Assembly (NCBI RefSeq): GCF_029960665.1
Contig: NZ_JASBRB010000006.1
Span: 120,258 to 184,257 of the forward strand
Origin: Pseudarthrobacter sp. AL07
GTDB taxonomy: Bacteria; Actinomycetota; Actinomycetes; Actinomycetales; Micrococcaceae
Length of the DNA: 64,000 nucleotides
Direction of reading: 5' to 3'
Shown here: piece after piece, positions 1 to 9,269 of the stretch
Layout: each line of letters starts with the position of its first letter
How positions within the stretch are numbered: the stretch's first letter is position 1
Translations under genes and position numbers: made by a program
Notes under the pieces: model-generated
Told to the model about the DNA's origin: nothing
Seen by the model: only the letters and a program-made list of their open reading frames with translations
The model's database searches: none

Positions 1-813
1 GGGTTTGCGCTTGTAGCTGAGGTAGGCGATGCAGCCGTTCGCAGCGGCCATCTTCTCGAGCATGATCTCCGAGCCCGGCACCAGGAGCTGGCCAAGCCTG
101 AGACCCACAGTGTTCTCCTGGCCTACTTCATCGCCCAGTGCGTTGGTGCTGCGCGCGGCGATGGCCTGTGTGGCGCACACCCAGCGGCCCCAGACGCCTT
201 TGCCCTGCAGCAAGCTGGGCTGCTGGTTCATGGGGACAGTGGCGGCGAAATAGCGGGTGTCGAAGCGGCGGTGCGCGAAGTCGGGGCTGCGCCAGTTGAC
301 GAGCGGCTTCAGGAGGTCGGTCCGCAGCGAGAGTCCCCGCTTGGCGAGCACCTCCGTGAAGGTCTTCTCCTGGTCGGCGACCGCCACGCGTTCACGCATC
401 CAGTCGTGGGTTGAGGTGCCTTCAACCGTGGTGGACATGTCCGGCCCGGCGAGCAGCACGCCGGTTTCCTCAAACAGTTCTCGGATGGCGCCCACCACGT
501 GGCGGCGCGCCAGCCCGACGTCGTTCGTCCCCATCTGCTCGGCCCAATGCTGGGGTGAGGGGCCCAGCCAGCCGACGGCGTCGTCGTCGGACGCCTCCAG
601 GGAACCTCCGGGGAAGGCAAGTACGCCCAACGGCGAGGAGCCGGGCCGATAACCCAACCACGTCTCCAGGCCGGTGGGCGAGTCAAGCAGCAGCACCACG
701 GAGGATGCGTAGCGGGCGGCACGCGGGGTCCGCTCGCCGTGTTCGAGCCAGCTTTGGGCAGCCCCTTCAAGATCCGGAGGAAGGGCAAACAAGCGTCGGG
801 CGAGGTGCGGCAA
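1..813 (-). CDS. NUDIX hydrolase (partial, runs off left edge)
   Basis: The leftward frame encodes a protein with the NUDIX signature R-E-L-F-E-E-T-G at about residues 111-118. Upstream, at about 69-72, is G-G-S-L, the glycine-rich half of the box. About 40 residues separate the halves, an expanded box as in NUDT19/CoA-type NUDIX proteins. These enzymes hydrolyse nucleoside-diphosphate-linked substrates with divalent metal; the substrate here is unknown. The start is chosen as TTG at 813, where similarity seems to begin; it has only a distant AAGGA upstream, so the start is uncertain. The C terminus lies beyond position 1. It follows the RidA gene by 17 bases and is probably cotranscribed with it. 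Confidence 0.82.
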   Translation of the reverse strand, partial: MPHLARRLFALPPDLEGAAQSWLEHGERTPRAARYASSVVLLLDSPTGLETWLGYRPGSSPLGVLAFPGGSLEASDDDAVGWLGPSPQHWAEQMGTNDVGLARRHVVGAIRELFEETGVLLAGPDMSTTVEGTSTHDWMRERVAVADQEKTFTEVLAKRGLSLRTDLLKPLVNWRSPDFAHRRFDTRYFAATVPMNQQPSLLQGKGVWGRWVCATQAIAARSTNALGDEVGQENTVGLRLGQLLVPGSEIMLEKMAAANGCIAYLSYKRKP

Positions 814-830
814 TTGAGTAAACCGGGTCC

Positions 831-1388
831 TTAGCTGAATTCAGCGATCAGTTCGACCTCTACGGGAGAGTCGAGCGGAAGGACCGACACGCCGACGGCG
901 GAGCGGGCGTGCCTGCCTGCGTCACCGAAGACCTGGCCGAGGAGTTCGGACGCACCGTTGATGACGCCGGGCTGTCCGGTGAAGGCCGGATCAGAGGACA
1001 CGAAGCCCACCACCTTGACGATGCGGGTGATGCGGTCCAGATCGCCGATGACGCTCTTAATGGCCGCCAGCGCGTTGATGGCGCAAACAGCGGCGTAGGC
1101 CTTGGCGTCCTCCGGGGACACGGTGGGCTCGTCGGAGTGGCCTTCCGTGCCGGTGGAAACTTTGCCGGTTGCCTCGAGTTTGCCATTGATAAACGGCAGC
1201 TGACCGGAGGTGTAAACATGGCTGCCGGTGATGACGGCCGGGACGTAGGCGGCTACGGGCGCGGCCACCTCGGGGAGGGTCAGTCCCAGCTCGGCGAGGC
1301 GCTGCTCGACGGCGGAAACCGGCGCTGATTCAGACGCGTTTTCCGGCGTGGATACAGGGCCGGACGTGGTCTCTGCGGGGGTGCTCAT
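831..1388 (-). CDS. RidA/YjgF family protein
   Basis: This 185-residue protein belongs to the RidA (YjgF/YER057c/UK114) family, which deaminates reactive enamine/imine intermediates from PLP enzymes. The family core is visible: V-Y-T-S-G-Q-L-P near residue 58, and A-R-S-A-V-G-V followed by V-E-V-E-L-I-A-E near the C terminus, including the conserved Arg. The first 25 or so residues are Ser/Pro/Glu-rich and look disordered; they lie outside the usual 125-150 residue fold, so a later start is possible. It starts 2 bases after the DUF4177 stop and lies upstream of the NUDIX gene, so the three probably form one leftward operon. Confidence 0.85.
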   Translation of the reverse strand: MSTPAETTSGPVSTPENASESAPVSAVEQRLAELGLTLPEVAAPVAAYVPAVITGSHVYTSGQLPFINGKLEATGKVSTGTEGHSDEPTVSPEDAKAYAAVCAINALAAIKSVIGDLDRITRIVKVVGFVSSDPAFTGQPGVINGASELLGQVFGDAGRHARSAVGVSVLPLDSPVEVELIAEFS

Positions 1389-1390
1389 GG

Positions 1391-1546
1391 CTACTGCTTC
1401 TCCCTCTTCAGGTAGGCAACCAGGCCGTTGCCGTCAGGTCCGGTGATTACCTGGACGAGCTCCCAGCCGTCCTCTCCCCACTGATCCAGGATCTGCTTGG
1501 TGGCGTGAATAATGAGCGGAATCGTGGCGTACTCCCATTTGGTCAT
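1391..1546 (-). CDS. DUF4177-type small protein
   Basis: This 51-residue protein begins M-T-K-W-E-Y-A and contains G-E-D-G-W-E-L-V-Q-V, the signature of DUF4177-like small proteins of unknown function. The ATG at 1546 was chosen because upstream in-frame sequence reads into the divergent PBP promoter area and is not conserved-looking. It is the first gene of a tight leftward run with RidA (2-base gap). Its start is 37 bases from the divergent penicillin-binding protein start, so the two share a short promoter region. Confidence 0.8.
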   Translation of the reverse strand: MTKWEYATIPLIIHATKQILDQWGEDGWELVQVITGPDGNGLVAYLKREKQ

Positions 1547-1583
1547 GAGAGAAAGACTAGTCGTTGCCGGTAAAGTGGAAAAC

Positions 1584-3866
1584 ATGGTGACTCGCAAGAA
1601 CCCCATTTTCGACACGGCCACTACCCTCGGAAAGATCTTTGGCTTCCTTGGTGTGAGCGCAATTTGTGGTGTCCTGGTGGCGGGCCTGCTTGTCCCGGCC
1701 GCCGCTGTTTCTGGCAGCGCGGCAAGCGGCTCCATCGAGTTCTTCGACACCCTCCCGGCAGAGCTGCAGGTGGACCCGCCCAGCCAGTCCACCCGGATCC
1801 TCGCCTCGGACGGCAGCCTGATCGCGAACCTGTATGAGGAAAACCGGACCAAGGTTGCCCTCGACCAGATCTCGCCGTTCATGAAAAAAGCCATCATCGC
1901 TGTCGAAGACAGCCGGTTCTACGAGCATGGCGGTGTGGACACCACCGGCATCCTCCGCGCCATGGTCAGCACAGCCCGTGGCAACAAACAGGGTGCCTCC
2001 ACCATCACCCAGCAATACGTGAACAACGTGCTCAACGCCAACCTCGCCGCCGAGGGAAACACCGCGGACATCAAGCTCAACGGTGTCAACAAGGGCGTCG
2101 GAGATAAGCTTCGCGAAATGAAGCTCGCGATCGCCCTGGAGAAGGAATTCTCCAAGGAGCAGATCCTCGAGGGTTACCTCAACATTGTCTTCTTCAACCG
2201 CGACGCCTACGGCATCGAGGCCGCGTCCAAATTCTTCTTCAGCACCACGGCCAAGGATCTGACCCTCCCGCAGGCAGCACTCCTTGCAGGCCTCGTAAAC
2301 AGCCCGTCGGCCTTCGACCCGATCACCAACCCGGAGAACGCCAAGGAGCGTCGCGACCTGGTGCTCGGCCTGATGCTGAACCAGGGGGAGATCACCCAGG
2401 CCGATCACGACGCCGCCGTGGCCACCCCGGTTGAGCCGAAGGTCACGCCGTCGCGCCAAGGCTGCGCCTACGCCACCACGGCACCCTATTTCTGCGACTA
2501 TGTGCTTCACCTGCTGCTGAACAACCCGGCCTACGGTGCGACCCCCGAGGAGCGCGTCAATAGCATCTTCCGTGGCGGCCTGACCATCACCACCACGCTG
2601 GACGTCAACGCCCAGAACGTTGCCCAGGCCGAGTCTGATGCAGCCGCCGGCGCCAACCCGGACAACTGGGGCGCGTCCATAGTCTCTGTACAGCCCAACA
2701 CCGGCAAGATCCTGAACATGGCGCAGAACACCTCATTCCTGCCAACGGAGGGCAAGTTCAACCAGACGCAGAACTTCAACGTGGACAAACGGGACAAGGA
2801 CGGCAACGACCTCAACGGTCTGGGCGGATTCCAGCCCGGCTCCACCATGAAGCCCTTCACGTTCGCCGAATGGCTGAACGAGGGCAAGTCCATGAACACC
2901 AACGTCAACGCCGCCACCCGCACGTACCCGCAGAACTTCCCCTGGAAGAACACCTGCCCGGAACCCACAGTGGGCTGGTACGACGCCAGGATTCCCGGCA
3001 GCTTCGACCTGCAGAACTCCGACGACGGCTACTACCGGAACATGACCGTCCTGTACGGCCTGCAGAACTCGATCAACACGGCCACCTTCGCCTCCGCGGC
3101 GCAGGTTGACCTCTGCGGCATCCAGAAGATCGTGGATGCGGTCGGAATCCACGGTGGCCTGCCGGTGGGTGACAACTTCAATCCGCCGGTCAAGATGACC
3201 ACTTTGGCCAACCTGATCGGCTCAACGCAGACGGCCCCGCTGACGATGGCCTCCGCGTTTGCCACATTCGCCAACGACGGCAAGTACTGCGAGCCCATCG
3301 CCATCACCTCTGTCTCGGACCAGACCGGCGCGCAGCTACCGGCCCAGGCCACGAGCTGCCGCGATGCCGTCAAACCGGAGGTCGCCCGGGGCGTGGCATA
3401 TGCCATGCAGAAGGTTCTCGATGAGGGTTCAGGATCGCTCATCAAGCCGCGGCTCTCCACCAAAACCAACTTCCCGGTGGCTGCCAAGACCGGCACCAAC
3501 GACACCAACGGCTCCACCTGGGTGGTCGGTTACACCACTGGTGTGGCCACCGCAGCGTGGTTCGGTGACCCGCTGGGTGACCAGCTCCGGCCCGGCCGGA
3601 ACCTGACGGTCAACGGAGAGTTCTACAAGGCGATCGACGGTTACATGATCGCCGGTCCCATGTTCTCCAAGTACATGGCCCAGGTCGCTCCGGCGTACGG
3701 CACCAATGCGTTCACGGCGCCGCCCACCAACATGGTGAACGGAACGCCTGTTCGGACCACTCCGTCACCTCAGGCCACCGTGCCCGCCACGGCCCCGGCC
3801 ACGCAGCCGTCCGCCCCGCCGACACCGAACCCCGCACCGGGCAACAGCGACAAGAGCAAGGGCTAG
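1584..3866 (+). CDS. class A penicillin-binding protein (bifunctional transglycosylase/transpeptidase)
   Basis: This 760-residue bifunctional peptidoglycan synthase has an N-terminal membrane anchor at about residues 15-45. The GT51 glycosyltransferase domain has E-D-S-R-F-Y at about 108, G-A-S-T-I-T-Q-Q, and E-K-E-F-S-K-E-Q-I-L-E. The transpeptidase domain has S-T-M-K (Ser420/Lys423), N-S-I-N as the SxN motif and K-T-G-T (Lys635). The C-terminal 45 residues are Pro/Thr/Ala-rich and probably periplasmic and disordered. The start is ATG 1584, or GTG 1587. An open frame continues upstream to 1512, but it overlaps the divergent DUF4177 gene. A close paralogue with the same motif spacing lies at 51633-53990. 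Confidence 0.93.
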   Translation: MVTRKNPIFDTATTLGKIFGFLGVSAICGVLVAGLLVPAAAVSGSAASGSIEFFDTLPAELQVDPPSQSTRILASDGSLIANLYEENRTKVALDQISPFMKKAIIAVEDSRFYEHGGVDTTGILRAMVSTARGNKQGASTITQQYVNNVLNANLAAEGNTADIKLNGVNKGVGDKLREMKLAIALEKEFSKEQILEGYLNIVFFNRDAYGIEAASKFFFSTTAKDLTLPQAALLAGLVNSPSAFDPITNPENAKERRDLVLGLMLNQGEITQADHDAAVATPVEPKVTPSRQGCAYATTAPYFCDYVLHLLLNNPAYGATPEERVNSIFRGGLTITTTLDVNAQNVAQAESDAAAGANPDNWGASIVSVQPNTGKILNMAQNTSFLPTEGKFNQTQNFNVDKRDKDGNDLNGLGGFQPGSTMKPFTFAEWLNEGKSMNTNVNAATRTYPQNFPWKNTCPEPTVGWYDARIPGSFDLQNSDDGYYRNMTVLYGLQNSINTATFASAAQVDLCGIQKIVDAVGIHGGLPVGDNFNPPVKMTTLANLIGSTQTAPLTMASAFATFANDGKYCEPIAITSVSDQTGAQLPAQATSCRDAVKPEVARGVAYAMQKVLDEGSGSLIKPRLSTKTNFPVAAKTGTNDTNGSTWVVGYTTGVATAAWFGDPLGDQLRPGRNLTVNGEFYKAIDGYMIAGPMFSKYMAQVAPAYGTNAFTAPPTNMVNGTPVRTTPSPQATVPATAPATQPSAPPTPNPAPGNSDKSKG

Positions 3867-3872
3867 CCACGC

Positions 3873-4820
3873 ATGGCAGTCAGCCCAACATTGGCCAGCC
3901 GCGTCCGGAATATCGGACGCGGCTTTGCCGTCACCGCCGGCGCGGGCACCGCAGCAGGTCTCGCTGCCTTCGGATACGGGCTGTGGGAGAAAAACCAGTT
4001 TGTCCTGCGCGAGGAGACGCTACCCATCCTGCCCGCAGGCCACGAGCCCTTCCGCGTCCTGCACCTGAGCGACATCCACTTCGTCCCGGGCCAGGACACC
4101 AAGGCACGCTGGCTGGAGTCGCTGGCGTCGCTGGAGCCGGACCTGGTGGTCAACACCGGGGACAACCTCAGCCACGTCAAAGCCGTGGAACCGCTGCTCA
4201 AGGCTTTGCGCCCGCTCCTGGAATTTCCCGGTGTTTTCGTCCCCGGCTCCAATGACTACTACGGCCCGAGCTTCAAAAACCCCGCCTCCTACCTGCTGGG
4301 CCCATCCAAAGCCAAGCCCAAAGCCATCGAACTGGACTGGCCGCGGCTGCGGTCCGGCTTCGGCATGGGCGGCTGGGTGGATCTCACCAACAGGCACCAA
4401 TCGGTGGTGTTGAAGCGGATCCGGTTCGATTTTTCCGGCGTGGACGATCCGCACCTGGGCCGGGAACGCTACGCGGGCTGGCCCCGCGGCACCCGGGACC
4501 AGGACCAGAACTCTCACCTCCGGGTTGCGGTCATCCATGCCCCCTACCAGCGGGTCCTGGACCATTTCACGCAGGACGGCGCTGACCTGCTGCTGGCGGG
4601 GCACACCCATGGCGGGCAGCTCTGCGTTCCCGGCTACGGCGCCCTGATAGCCAACTGTGACCTCCCCACGTGGCGGGCCAAGGGACTCAACAACTGGGAA
4701 AGCAACGGACGCGCGACGCCGGTCAACGTCTCCGGCGGCATCGGCACCTCCCGGTTCGCTCCCATCCGCATCGCCTGCAAACCCGAGGCTGTCCTGCTGA
4801 CGCTGACCTCCTCCGGATAA
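3873..4820 (+). CDS. membrane-anchored metallophosphoesterase
   Basis: This 315-residue calcineurin-like phosphoesterase carries metal-binding motifs in order: L-S-D-I-H-F (about 67-72), N-T-G-D-N (about 91-95), G-S-N-D-Y-Y in the GNHE position, and G-H-T-H-G-G-Q near residue 247. One hydrophobic segment near residues 16-36 suggests an N-terminal membrane anchor, as in YkuE-like lipid-associated phosphoesterases. It starts 6 bases after the class A PBP stop, so the two are almost certainly cotranscribed. This PBP-phosphoesterase pairing hints at a cell-envelope role, but the substrate is not visible from sequence. Confidence 0.88.
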   Translation: MAVSPTLASRVRNIGRGFAVTAGAGTAAGLAAFGYGLWEKNQFVLREETLPILPAGHEPFRVLHLSDIHFVPGQDTKARWLESLASLEPDLVVNTGDNLSHVKAVEPLLKALRPLLEFPGVFVPGSNDYYGPSFKNPASYLLGPSKAKPKAIELDWPRLRSGFGMGGWVDLTNRHQSVVLKRIRFDFSGVDDPHLGRERYAGWPRGTRDQDQNSHLRVAVIHAPYQRVLDHFTQDGADLLLAGHTHGGQLCVPGYGALIANCDLPTWRAKGLNNWESNGRATPVNVSGGIGTSRFAPIRIACKPEAVLLTLTSSG

Positions 4821-4974
4821 CCCCGTTGCTCTATCACTTCGAGTCGCTAACGGGCTCGAATGGCAACCGGAAGTGATAGAGCAGCCGGGGAGAGGACGTG
4901 TGAACCTGCTCACGCCATGGCATAGAGTAGTTGCTAAGGGAAACTACATTCGATTTAGAGCTTGAGAAGCGGGC
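4821..4974. repeat. large perfect inverted repeat between phosphoesterase and ABC exporter
   Basis: The arms TGCTCTATCACTTC (4827-4840) and GAAGTGATAGAGCA (4870-4883) are perfectly complementary over 14 bases. A further CCCC/GGGG pairing lies outside, and an inner CGAG/CTCG pair sits in the 29-base loop. There is no U-tract on either side, so it is not a classical intrinsic terminator. It may be an RNA processing or attenuator structure or a dispersed palindrome. The remaining bases to 4974 hold the presumed promoter of the ABC exporter; I see no clear sigma-70 consensus. Confidence 0.6.
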
Positions 4975-6783
4975 ATGGCCAAGCAGACCTCATTTTTCAG
5001 ATCCATCAGCCGCCTTTATCCTCACGTGAGGCCGATCATCCCCCGGCTTGTGATGGGCCTCCTCTGCGCACTCCTGGCCAGCCTCGTCGCATTGACCATC
5101 CCGCAGGTGCTGCGGGTCCTCGTAAATGAGTCCCTCCAACCCGGCGGCGCGCCGGACGCCGTCTGGACTGCCGCCGTCGTCATCCTTGTCCTGGGCATCG
5201 CGGAAGCGGGACTCGTGGCCCTCCGCCGGCAGTTTGTGATTAACCCCGCCACCACTGTTGAAACCCGGATGCGGGTCTCGCTCTACGGGCACCTGCAGGA
5301 CCTGACCGTGTCCTTCCACGACCGCTGGGGCTCCGGCCAACTGCTGTCACGCGCCATGACGGACCTGAACTTCCTGCGCCGCTGGATGGCGTTCGGTGCC
5401 ATCATGCTGGTGGTCACCACGCTCACGGTGGTCATCGGCATTGTGGTCATGTTCTCAATGAGCTGGCAGCTGGCCCTGATCTTCCTGGCCGCGGCGGTGC
5501 CAATCATGGCCTACGGTTTCCGGTTCCGGACCCGCTTCAGCAAGGTGGCACGCCGGAGCCAGGACCAAGCCGGCGACCTCGCCACCACGGTGGAGGAATC
5601 CGTCCACGGCATCCGCGTCCTGAAGGCCTTCGGCCGCAGCCGCGAAGCCCTGGAGAACTTCAACGAACAAGCCGAGGAACTCCGCCAGACCGAGATCGTG
5701 AAGGCGAAGCACCAGGCGACGTTCACCATGGTAGTCACCCTCCTGCCGGAACTCGCGCTCGGCGCCGGGCTGGTGGTGGGCGTGATGCTCTGCGCCAGTG
5801 GCCAGCTAAGCATCGGCGCGCTGGTGGCGTTCTTCGCCACCGCCGCCGTCATCGCGACGCCCGTGGAATTCTCCGGCATGCTGCTGGCCATGGCACTCAC
5901 CGCCAAATCCGCCGTCGACCGCCACTTCGAGGTCATGGATTCGGTCAACACCATCACCAGTCCCCCGGAGCCGCGCACCCCCTCGCTGCTGTTGGGCGCA
6001 CTCAGCTTCAACAACGCCACGTTCGCGTTCGAGGACGCACCGGACAAACCCATCCTCACGAACATCAACCTGGACGTCCGGCCGGGCGAAACCATGGCAC
6101 TGGTGGGCATCACGGGCAGCGGCAAGAGCGCTCTGATCCAGCTGGTCCCGCGCCTCTACGACGTCACCGATGGCTCCATCACCATTGACCGCGTGGACCT
6201 GCGCGAGTTCGACGTCGATGACCTCCGGCGCGTGGTGGGCGTCGCGTTCGAGGACACCACGCTGTTCTCCGGTTCCGTCCGCGACAACGTGCTCCTCGGG
6301 GCACCGGACCGCAGCGAGGAGGCCCTGGACGAAGCCCTGGATGTAGCACAGGCGCACTTCGCGTACTCGCTGCCGGAGGGCGTAGACACCCTCATCGGCG
6401 AGGAGGGTCTGAGCCTTTCCGGCGGGCAGCGGCAGCGGATTGCCCTGGCGCGGGCCATCGCGGCGCGGCCCCGGGTCCTGGTGCTGGACGACCCGCTGTC
6501 CGCCCTGGACGTGCACACCGAGGAGCTTGTGGAAACCCGGCTCCGCGCGGTCCTGAAGGACACCACCACGCTGATCGTCGCGCACCGCCCGTCCACCGTG
6601 GCGCTGGCGGACCGGGTGGCGCTGCTCAAGGACGGCCGGATTGCCGCCGTCGGAACCCACACCGAACTGCTGGCGCACAACCCCCATTACCGCTACGTCA
6701 TCGCCAGCCTGGACCAGGAACCCCGGGACCTGGACTCGGAGCTGTCCGAGCTTGAGGACGAGTCAAAGGACAGCATCCGATGA
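4975..6783 (+). CDS. ABC exporter subunit with degenerate ATPase site
   Basis: This 602-residue fused permease-ATPase has an N-terminal six-helix exporter domain (about residues 18-310) and a C-terminal nucleotide-binding domain. Walker A is G-I-T-G-S-G-K-S (Lys384) and the signature is L-S-G-G-Q-R-Q-R. Walker B ends L-V-L-D-D-P, so the catalytic Glu position (506) is Asp; the H-loop is A-H-R-P. This is the degenerate half of a heterodimeric exporter of the TM287/288 type. The stop overlaps the next ABC gene by 4 bases (ATGA), so translation is coupled. The substrate is unknown; drugs, lipids or peptides are typical for the family. Confidence 0.92.
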   Translation: MAKQTSFFRSISRLYPHVRPIIPRLVMGLLCALLASLVALTIPQVLRVLVNESLQPGGAPDAVWTAAVVILVLGIAEAGLVALRRQFVINPATTVETRMRVSLYGHLQDLTVSFHDRWGSGQLLSRAMTDLNFLRRWMAFGAIMLVVTTLTVVIGIVVMFSMSWQLALIFLAAAVPIMAYGFRFRTRFSKVARRSQDQAGDLATTVEESVHGIRVLKAFGRSREALENFNEQAEELRQTEIVKAKHQATFTMVVTLLPELALGAGLVVGVMLCASGQLSIGALVAFFATAAVIATPVEFSGMLLAMALTAKSAVDRHFEVMDSVNTITSPPEPRTPSLLLGALSFNNATFAFEDAPDKPILTNINLDVRPGETMALVGITGSGKSALIQLVPRLYDVTDGSITIDRVDLREFDVDDLRRVVGVAFEDTTLFSGSVRDNVLLGAPDRSEEALDEALDVAQAHFAYSLPEGVDTLIGEEGLSLSGGQRQRIALARAIAARPRVLVLDDPLSALDVHTEELVETRLRAVLKDTTTLIVAHRPSTVALADRVALLKDGRIAAVGTHTELLAHNPHYRYVIASLDQEPRDLDSELSELEDESKDSIR

Positions 6784-8693
6784 GCAACGCAACCTTCGGC
6801 ACCGCCAACGAGGACAACACGCACCTCAGCAACGCGGACAGCAAAACAGTACGACGGCGGTCGCTCGCCCTTTTGGCCGCACTGATCCGGCCGGTGCGGC
6901 TCAGGTTCTGGCTGACCATCGCCACCGTGGTCCTGTCCCAGGCCGCCCGCGTGGCCGGACCGGCCCTGATCGCTTTCGGCATCGACCACGCGCTCCCGGC
7001 ACTGCAGGCAGGCAAGAACCTCCCGCTGGTGTTCACCGGCGTCGCCTACCTGCTCGCGGCTATCGCGACGGCGGGACTCACCGCCCTCTACATCACCTCC
7101 ACCGCGCGGCTCAGCCAGGCCATGCTGCTGGACCTGCGGGTCAGGGTCTTCCGGCACACCCAGCGCCTGAGCCTGGAGTTCCACGAAAAGTACACGTCCG
7201 GCCGGATCATCGCCCGGCAGACCTCGGACCTGGAGGCACTGCGGGAACTCCTCGATTCCGGTGTCAGCTCCCTCGCCTCGGGCCTGCTGTTTATGGTCTT
7301 CACGGCGGTCACGGTATTTGCCCTGGACTGGCGCAGTGGGCTGATCGTGCTGGCCGCGGCCGTCCCCATGTACTTCCTGTCTCGCTGGTACCAGAAGCAC
7401 TCCCAGATCGTGTTCCGTGAGTCCCGGGTAGTTTCCGCCCGGCTGATTGTGCACTTTGTGGAAACCATGACCGGGATCCGGGCGGTGAAGGCCTTCCGCA
7501 AGGAGACCGAGAACGCCCGGAAGTACGGCCAGTTGTCCGAGGACTACCGGCTGGTTACCGTGCGCTCCATCAACCTCAACGGCATATTCCAGCCCGGCCT
7601 GGTACTGATCGGCAACGTCTGCGTGGCCGTGGTGCTGTTGTTCGGCGGGTTCCGCGTCATTGGCGGGGACCTCGCCGTGGGCGTGCTGCTGGCGTTGATG
7701 CTTTCCACCAAGCGCTTTTTCCAGCCGGTGGACCAGATGGCCATGTTCTACAACTCGTTCCAGAGTGCCCAGGCGGCCCTGGAGAAGGTCTCCGGCCTGC
7801 TGGAAGAGGTTCCCACGGTCCGGCCGCCCAAGAACCCCGTGGCGCTCCGCGATGCCCGGGGCACCATCGACTTCAAGGGTGTGGAGTTCGGCTACGGCGA
7901 CGGCCCGGTCATCATTCCCACCATGGACCTGCACATCCCCGCCGGCCAGACCGTGGCCCTGGTGGGGCAGACCGGTGCTGGAAAATCCACGCTGGCCAAG
8001 CTGATCGCCCGCTTCTACGACGTCTCCTCCGGTTCCCTGACGCTGGACGGCGTGGACCTGCGCAACCTGACCACCACGGACCTGCGCCGGAACATCGTGA
8101 TGGTCACCCAGGAGGCGTTCCTGTTCAGCGGGTCCGTGGCGGACAACATTGCCCTGGGCCGGCCGGAGGCAACCCGGGCGGAAATCGAGGACGCTGCCCG
8201 GGCCGTGGGCGCCCATGACTTCATTACCGATCTCCCCGAAGGCTATGACACGGATGTCAACAAGCGCGGCGGCCGGGTGTCCTCCGGGCAGCGGCAGCTG
8301 ATCAGCTTCGCCCGGGCGTTCCTGGCCCGGCCGGCGGTGCTGATCCTTGACGAGGCCACCTCGTCCTTGGACATCCCCTCCGAGCGGCTCGTCCAGAGCG
8401 GCCTGGCTCGCCTTCTGCGGGCAACGTCCGACGCCGGCACTGCGTTGGGTGCGCCCGGTTCGTCTAGTGCGGTCCCCGCAGCTGAGGGCTCTGCGGTTGC
8501 TGGATCCGCTGCTGCCGGCGGTGGCCGGACAGCACTGATCATCGCGCACCGCCTCTCCACCGTTGAAACAGCCGACCGCGTCCTGGTGGTCCACGACGGC
8601 CGCGTGGTCGAGGATGGGACGCCTGCAGACCTCATCGGCGGCGGCGGACGCTTCGCAGACCTCCACGGCGCTTGGAAGGACTCCCTGGTCTGA
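6780..8693 (+). CDS. ABC exporter subunit with consensus ATPase site
   Basis: This 637-residue partner has a six-helix transmembrane domain, Walker A G-Q-T-G-A-G-K-S (Lys402), Walker B L-I-L-D-E-A with catalytic Glu525, and an H-loop A-H-R-L-S-T. Its signature is V-S-S-G-Q-R-Q instead of LSGGQ. An insertion of about 40 residues, rich in Ala, Ser and Gly, lies between the D-loop and the H-loop, where most exporters have a few residues. With its upstream partner it forms a heterodimer with one consensus and one degenerate catalytic site. It is followed by about 117 bases with no gene before tRNA-Pro. Confidence 0.92.
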   Translation: MSNATFGTANEDNTHLSNADSKTVRRRSLALLAALIRPVRLRFWLTIATVVLSQAARVAGPALIAFGIDHALPALQAGKNLPLVFTGVAYLLAAIATAGLTALYITSTARLSQAMLLDLRVRVFRHTQRLSLEFHEKYTSGRIIARQTSDLEALRELLDSGVSSLASGLLFMVFTAVTVFALDWRSGLIVLAAAVPMYFLSRWYQKHSQIVFRESRVVSARLIVHFVETMTGIRAVKAFRKETENARKYGQLSEDYRLVTVRSINLNGIFQPGLVLIGNVCVAVVLLFGGFRVIGGDLAVGVLLALMLSTKRFFQPVDQMAMFYNSFQSAQAALEKVSGLLEEVPTVRPPKNPVALRDARGTIDFKGVEFGYGDGPVIIPTMDLHIPAGQTVALVGQTGAGKSTLAKLIARFYDVSSGSLTLDGVDLRNLTTTDLRRNIVMVTQEAFLFSGSVADNIALGRPEATRAEIEDAARAVGAHDFITDLPEGYDTDVNKRGGRVSSGQRQLISFARAFLARPAVLILDEATSSLDIPSERLVQSGLARLLRATSDAGTALGAPGSSSAVPAAEGSAVAGSAAAGGGRTALIIAHRLSTVETADRVLVVHDGRVVEDGTPADLIGGGGRFADLHGAWKDSLV

Positions 8694-8810
8694 CCCGCGC
8701 GGTCGGGCTTTTCCAGCGTCCTTTTCCAGCGTCGGGATCTCCCAGCGGCCGCCGATTTCGCATCCTGGCCTGGCGTCGGCTATCCTTGTAAAGTTGCTTT
8801 TGCAGCGGAT

Positions 8811-8887
8811 CGGGATGTGGCGCAGCTTGGTAGCGCGCGTCGTTCGGGACGACGAGGTCGCAGGTTCAAATCCTGTCATCCCGACCA
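8811..8887 (+). tRNA. tRNA-Pro (anticodon CGG)
   Basis: The acceptor arms CGGGATG (8811-8817) and CATCCCG (8877-8883) pair perfectly. The anticodon stem is CGTCG/CGACG around loop TTCGGGA, giving anticodon CGG at 8845-8847. The T-loop reads GGTTCAAATCC. Discriminator A is at 8884 and a genome-encoded CCA is at 8885-8887. It decodes CCG, a very common codon in this high-GC genome. Confidence 0.96.
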
Positions 8888-8893
8888 ATTGAA

Positions 8894-8924
8894 AGAGGGT
8901 CTCCCCAAAGGGAGGCCCTCTTTT
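8894..8924 (+). terminator. intrinsic terminator after tRNA-Pro
   Basis: AGAGGGTCTCCC pairs with GGGAGGCCCTCT (one G-U pair) across a short loop and is followed directly by TTTT. The location 6 bases after the tRNA CCA fits rho-independent termination. Confidence 0.85.
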
Positions 8925-8990
8925 GCATCTCCCGGCTGTCACGTACCGGACAGCGAACGGTCAAGCGTCAGGACAAAGAAATAGCCCCGA

Positions 8991-9035
8991 GGCATGATGA
9001 CCATGCCCCGGGGCATGATGACCATGCCCCGGGGC
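8991..9035. repeat. tandem repeat forming a perfect 13-bp hairpin
   Basis: The unit GGCATGATGACCATGCCCC occurs twice in tandem. In the second part, GCCCCGGGGCATG (9005-9017) and CATGCCCCGGGGC (9023-9035) are perfect complements around loop ATGAC. It lies 21 bases beyond the stop of the leftward peptide gene at 9057, so it probably folds at the 3' end of that transcript. It has no long U-tract. Confidence 0.7.
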
Positions 9036-9056
9036 CGCGCCTCCTAAAAGGATTCC

Positions 9057-9269
9057 TTACATCGGGTCGGGCCAATTGCCCACGTACGTGATGTAGGTCG
9101 TGCCGGTCTTGTCCTTAACGGGCTTGGACATGGGATCGGGCCAGTTGCCAACGGCGACGGATACGCCGGTGGTGTCGGCGATGGAACCTGCCGACAGGAC
9201 AGCCGGGGCCGCCGCAGAAAATGCCAAGGCCGCAGCGAGTACGCCAGCGGCCGCAATCTTCTTCAACAT
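9057..9269 (-). CDS. short secreted peptide precursor with duplicated C-terminal octapeptide
   Basis: This 70-residue protein starts at ATG 9269 with a good Shine-Dalgarno (TTGAGGAACTTAT before ATG). Residues 1-27 form a Sec signal peptide: two Lys, an Ala/Leu/Val core, then A-P-A-V-L-S-A. The mature part holds V-G-N-W-P-D-P-M twice, at residues 40-47 and 63-70, the second ending at the stop codon. The two copies differ at four third-codon positions and at no amino acid, which points to selection on the peptide. It is divergent from an XRE-TPR regulator with 131 bases between the starts. By analogy with Firmicute RRNPP systems it may be a pheromone precursor; this is inference. It could instead be a secreted effector. 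Confidence 0.82.
   Translation of the reverse strand: MLKKIAAAGVLAAALAFSAAAPAVLSAGSIADTTGVSVAVGNWPDPMSKPVKDKTGTTYITYVGNWPDPM

Noticed and set aside
1557..2510. Long minus-strand frame opposite the first class A PBP
   Set aside because: Antisense of a gene with complete family motifs; codon use and composition are those of a shadow frame.
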